A DNA stretch of 64,000 nucleotides from Myxococcus virescens (GTDB lineage: Bacteria; Myxococcota; Myxococcia; Myxococcales; Myxococcaceae). The notes below the pieces were generated by a model. The model saw only the letters and a list, made by a program, of their open reading frames with translations, did not search any database and had not been told where the DNA came from. Location of the stretch: positions 62,001 through 126,000 of the forward strand of contig NZ_FNAJ01000020.1 in the NCBI RefSeq assembly GCF_900101905.1, given 5' to 3'. The position numbers were made by a program, and so were the translations under genes. Shown piece by piece: positions 63,342 to 64,000 of this stretch. Position 1 is the stretch's first letter. Every line of letters begins with the position of its first letter.

Positions 63342-63389
63342 CAGCAAAGATCCAGAACTTTCGAACCTGTGACGTCAGACAGGCGACAA

Positions 63390-63408
63390 CCCTGACCCGT
63401 AGTCAGGG
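63390..63408 (-). other. Hairpin downstream of rplA
   Basis: CCCTGAC/GTCAGGG 7-bp stem with a TACGG loop, 33 bases beyond the rplA stop. It may stabilise the transcript end or be part of the leader structure. Confidence 0.5.
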
Positions 63409-63441
63409 CTGCGTCCTCCTGTCCGTGCGACCGGACGGCGA

Positions 63442-64000
63442 TTAGCCGTGGCGCATCTTGATTTCCATGGTGTCGAGCTTGATGCCCGGCCCCATGGAGG
63501 ACGAGATGGCGATACCCTGGAGGTACACGCCCTTCGCGGCGGCCGGCTTCAGCTTCATCACCAGGTCCACCAGCGCGTTGAAGTTGGCCTCGAGCTTCTC
63601 GACCTCGAAGGAGGACTTGCCCAGCTTCGCGTGGACGATACCGGCCTTCTCGGCGCGGAAGTCGACCTTACCGCCCTTGGCGTCGCGAATGGCCTTCGCG
63701 ACATCCATGGTCACCGTGCCGACCTTCGGGTTCGGCATCAGGCCACGGGGACCGAGCACCTTACCGAGGCGACCGACGACACCCATCATGTCCGGGGTGG
63801 CGATGACGGTGTCGAAATCGAGGAAGCCCTCCTCGATGCGCTTCTGGAGGTCCTCGGCGCCGACCACGTCCGCGCCGGCGTTGGTCGCGTCGGTGGCCTT
63901 CTCACCCTTGGCGAACACGGCCACGCGCACGGTGGCGCCGGTGCCGTGCGGGAGCACCACGGCGCCGCGGACCATCTGGTCCGCGTGCTTCGGGTCCACG
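63442..64000 (-). CDS. rplA: Ribosomal protein uL1, N-terminus outside the window
   Basis: About 186 C-terminal residues of L1, which is normally about 230 long. Present are [17 protein letters not shown], the [31 protein letters not shown] region (in parts) and the C-terminal [19 protein letters not shown]1 forms the mobile stalk near the ribosomal E site and usually represses its own operon. The first residue visible is not the true start; the gene continues past the right edge. Confidence 0.97.
   Translation of the reverse strand, partial: VDPKHADQMVRGAVVLPHGTGATVRVAVFAKGEKATDATNAGADVVGAEDLQKRIEEGFLDFDTVIATPDMMGVVGRLGKVLGPRGLMPNPKVGTVTMDVAKAIRDAKGGKVDFRAEKAGIVHAKLGKSSFEVEKLEANFNALVDLVMKLKPAAAKGVYLQGIAISSSMGPGIKLDTMEIKMRHG

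Larger units (their letters stand above)
63045..63441 (-). promoter_or_regulatory. rplA-rplJ intergenic leader (397 bases)
   Basis: This gap contains three hairpins after rplA (63421-63436, 63390-63408, 63316-63341) and one just before the rplJ SD (about 63063-63086, GCCCG/CGGGC with an inner CC/GG). The usual L10-L12 autoregulatory leader is expected here. The exact L10 binding motif was not identified by eye. Confidence 0.6.

Overview
The window reads as a contiguous chromosomal segment of Myxococcus, most likely M. xanthus or a very close relative. It is uniformly very GC-rich and densely packed with genes. It carries three Myxococcus signature loci: fruA (atypical receiver with Asp59, 229 aa), tgl (the TPR lipoprotein for type IV pilus secretin assembly) and the first cluster of the Tad-like Kil contact-killing apparatus. 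Myxobacterial gene classes are abundant: Ser/Thr kinases, FHA proteins, a sigma-54 activator, and lipoproteins. Names rest on recognition of protein sequence and gene order; no database search was run.

Layout. 1-5.6 kb: a truncated macro-like/TIR-like protein gene, a StyA-like flavin monooxygenase, a ketopantoate-reductase-family enzyme, a hypothetical, a DUF4105 protein and an orphan MbtH. 5.6-12.6 kb: fruA with a 481-bp divergent control region, an RDD/SpoIIM membrane pair, a J-domain protein, a HEAT-like protein, DivIVA, a membrane-anchored gluzincin, an RsbRD_N-like protein and a hairpin-rich gap ending in a strong intrinsic terminator (candidate ncRNA). 12.6-15.4 kb: polA. 15.4-26.2 kb: the Kil cluster (FHA/TPR protein, FHA-TadA ATPase, secretin, prepilin peptidase, FHA protein, two propeller-like lipoproteins). 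26.3-29.4 kb: glyQS.

29.4-46.9 kb is a signalling block: three Ser/Thr kinases (two with degenerate cyclase-like modules, one also with an ATPase-like and TPR-like region), a PAS histidine kinase, a TPR/cyclic-nucleotide-binding protein, an FHA sigma-54 activator, a Cys-rich lipoprotein, and a MerR regulator upstream of an OPT transporter. 47-53.1 kb: PfkB kinase, recO, a RodZ-like protein, tgl, secreted proteins, a lytic transglycosylase and two phasin-like proteins. 53.3-64 kb: the rplA-rplJ-rplL-rpoB-rpoC series, truncated at rplA by the right edge.

Functional themes are contact-dependent predation (Kil), type IV pilus motility (tgl), developmental control (fruA), phospho-threonine signalling (kinases plus FHA readers), and core transcription, translation and replication. 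No tRNA, rRNA, CRISPR array, transposon or prophage was seen. The most novel-looking items are the macro/TIR-like protein at the left edge, the structured gap downstream of polA, an MrpC-like palindrome between fruA and its divergent neighbour, the kinase-pseudocyclase-pseudoATPase protein, and a clear MerR-type dyad.
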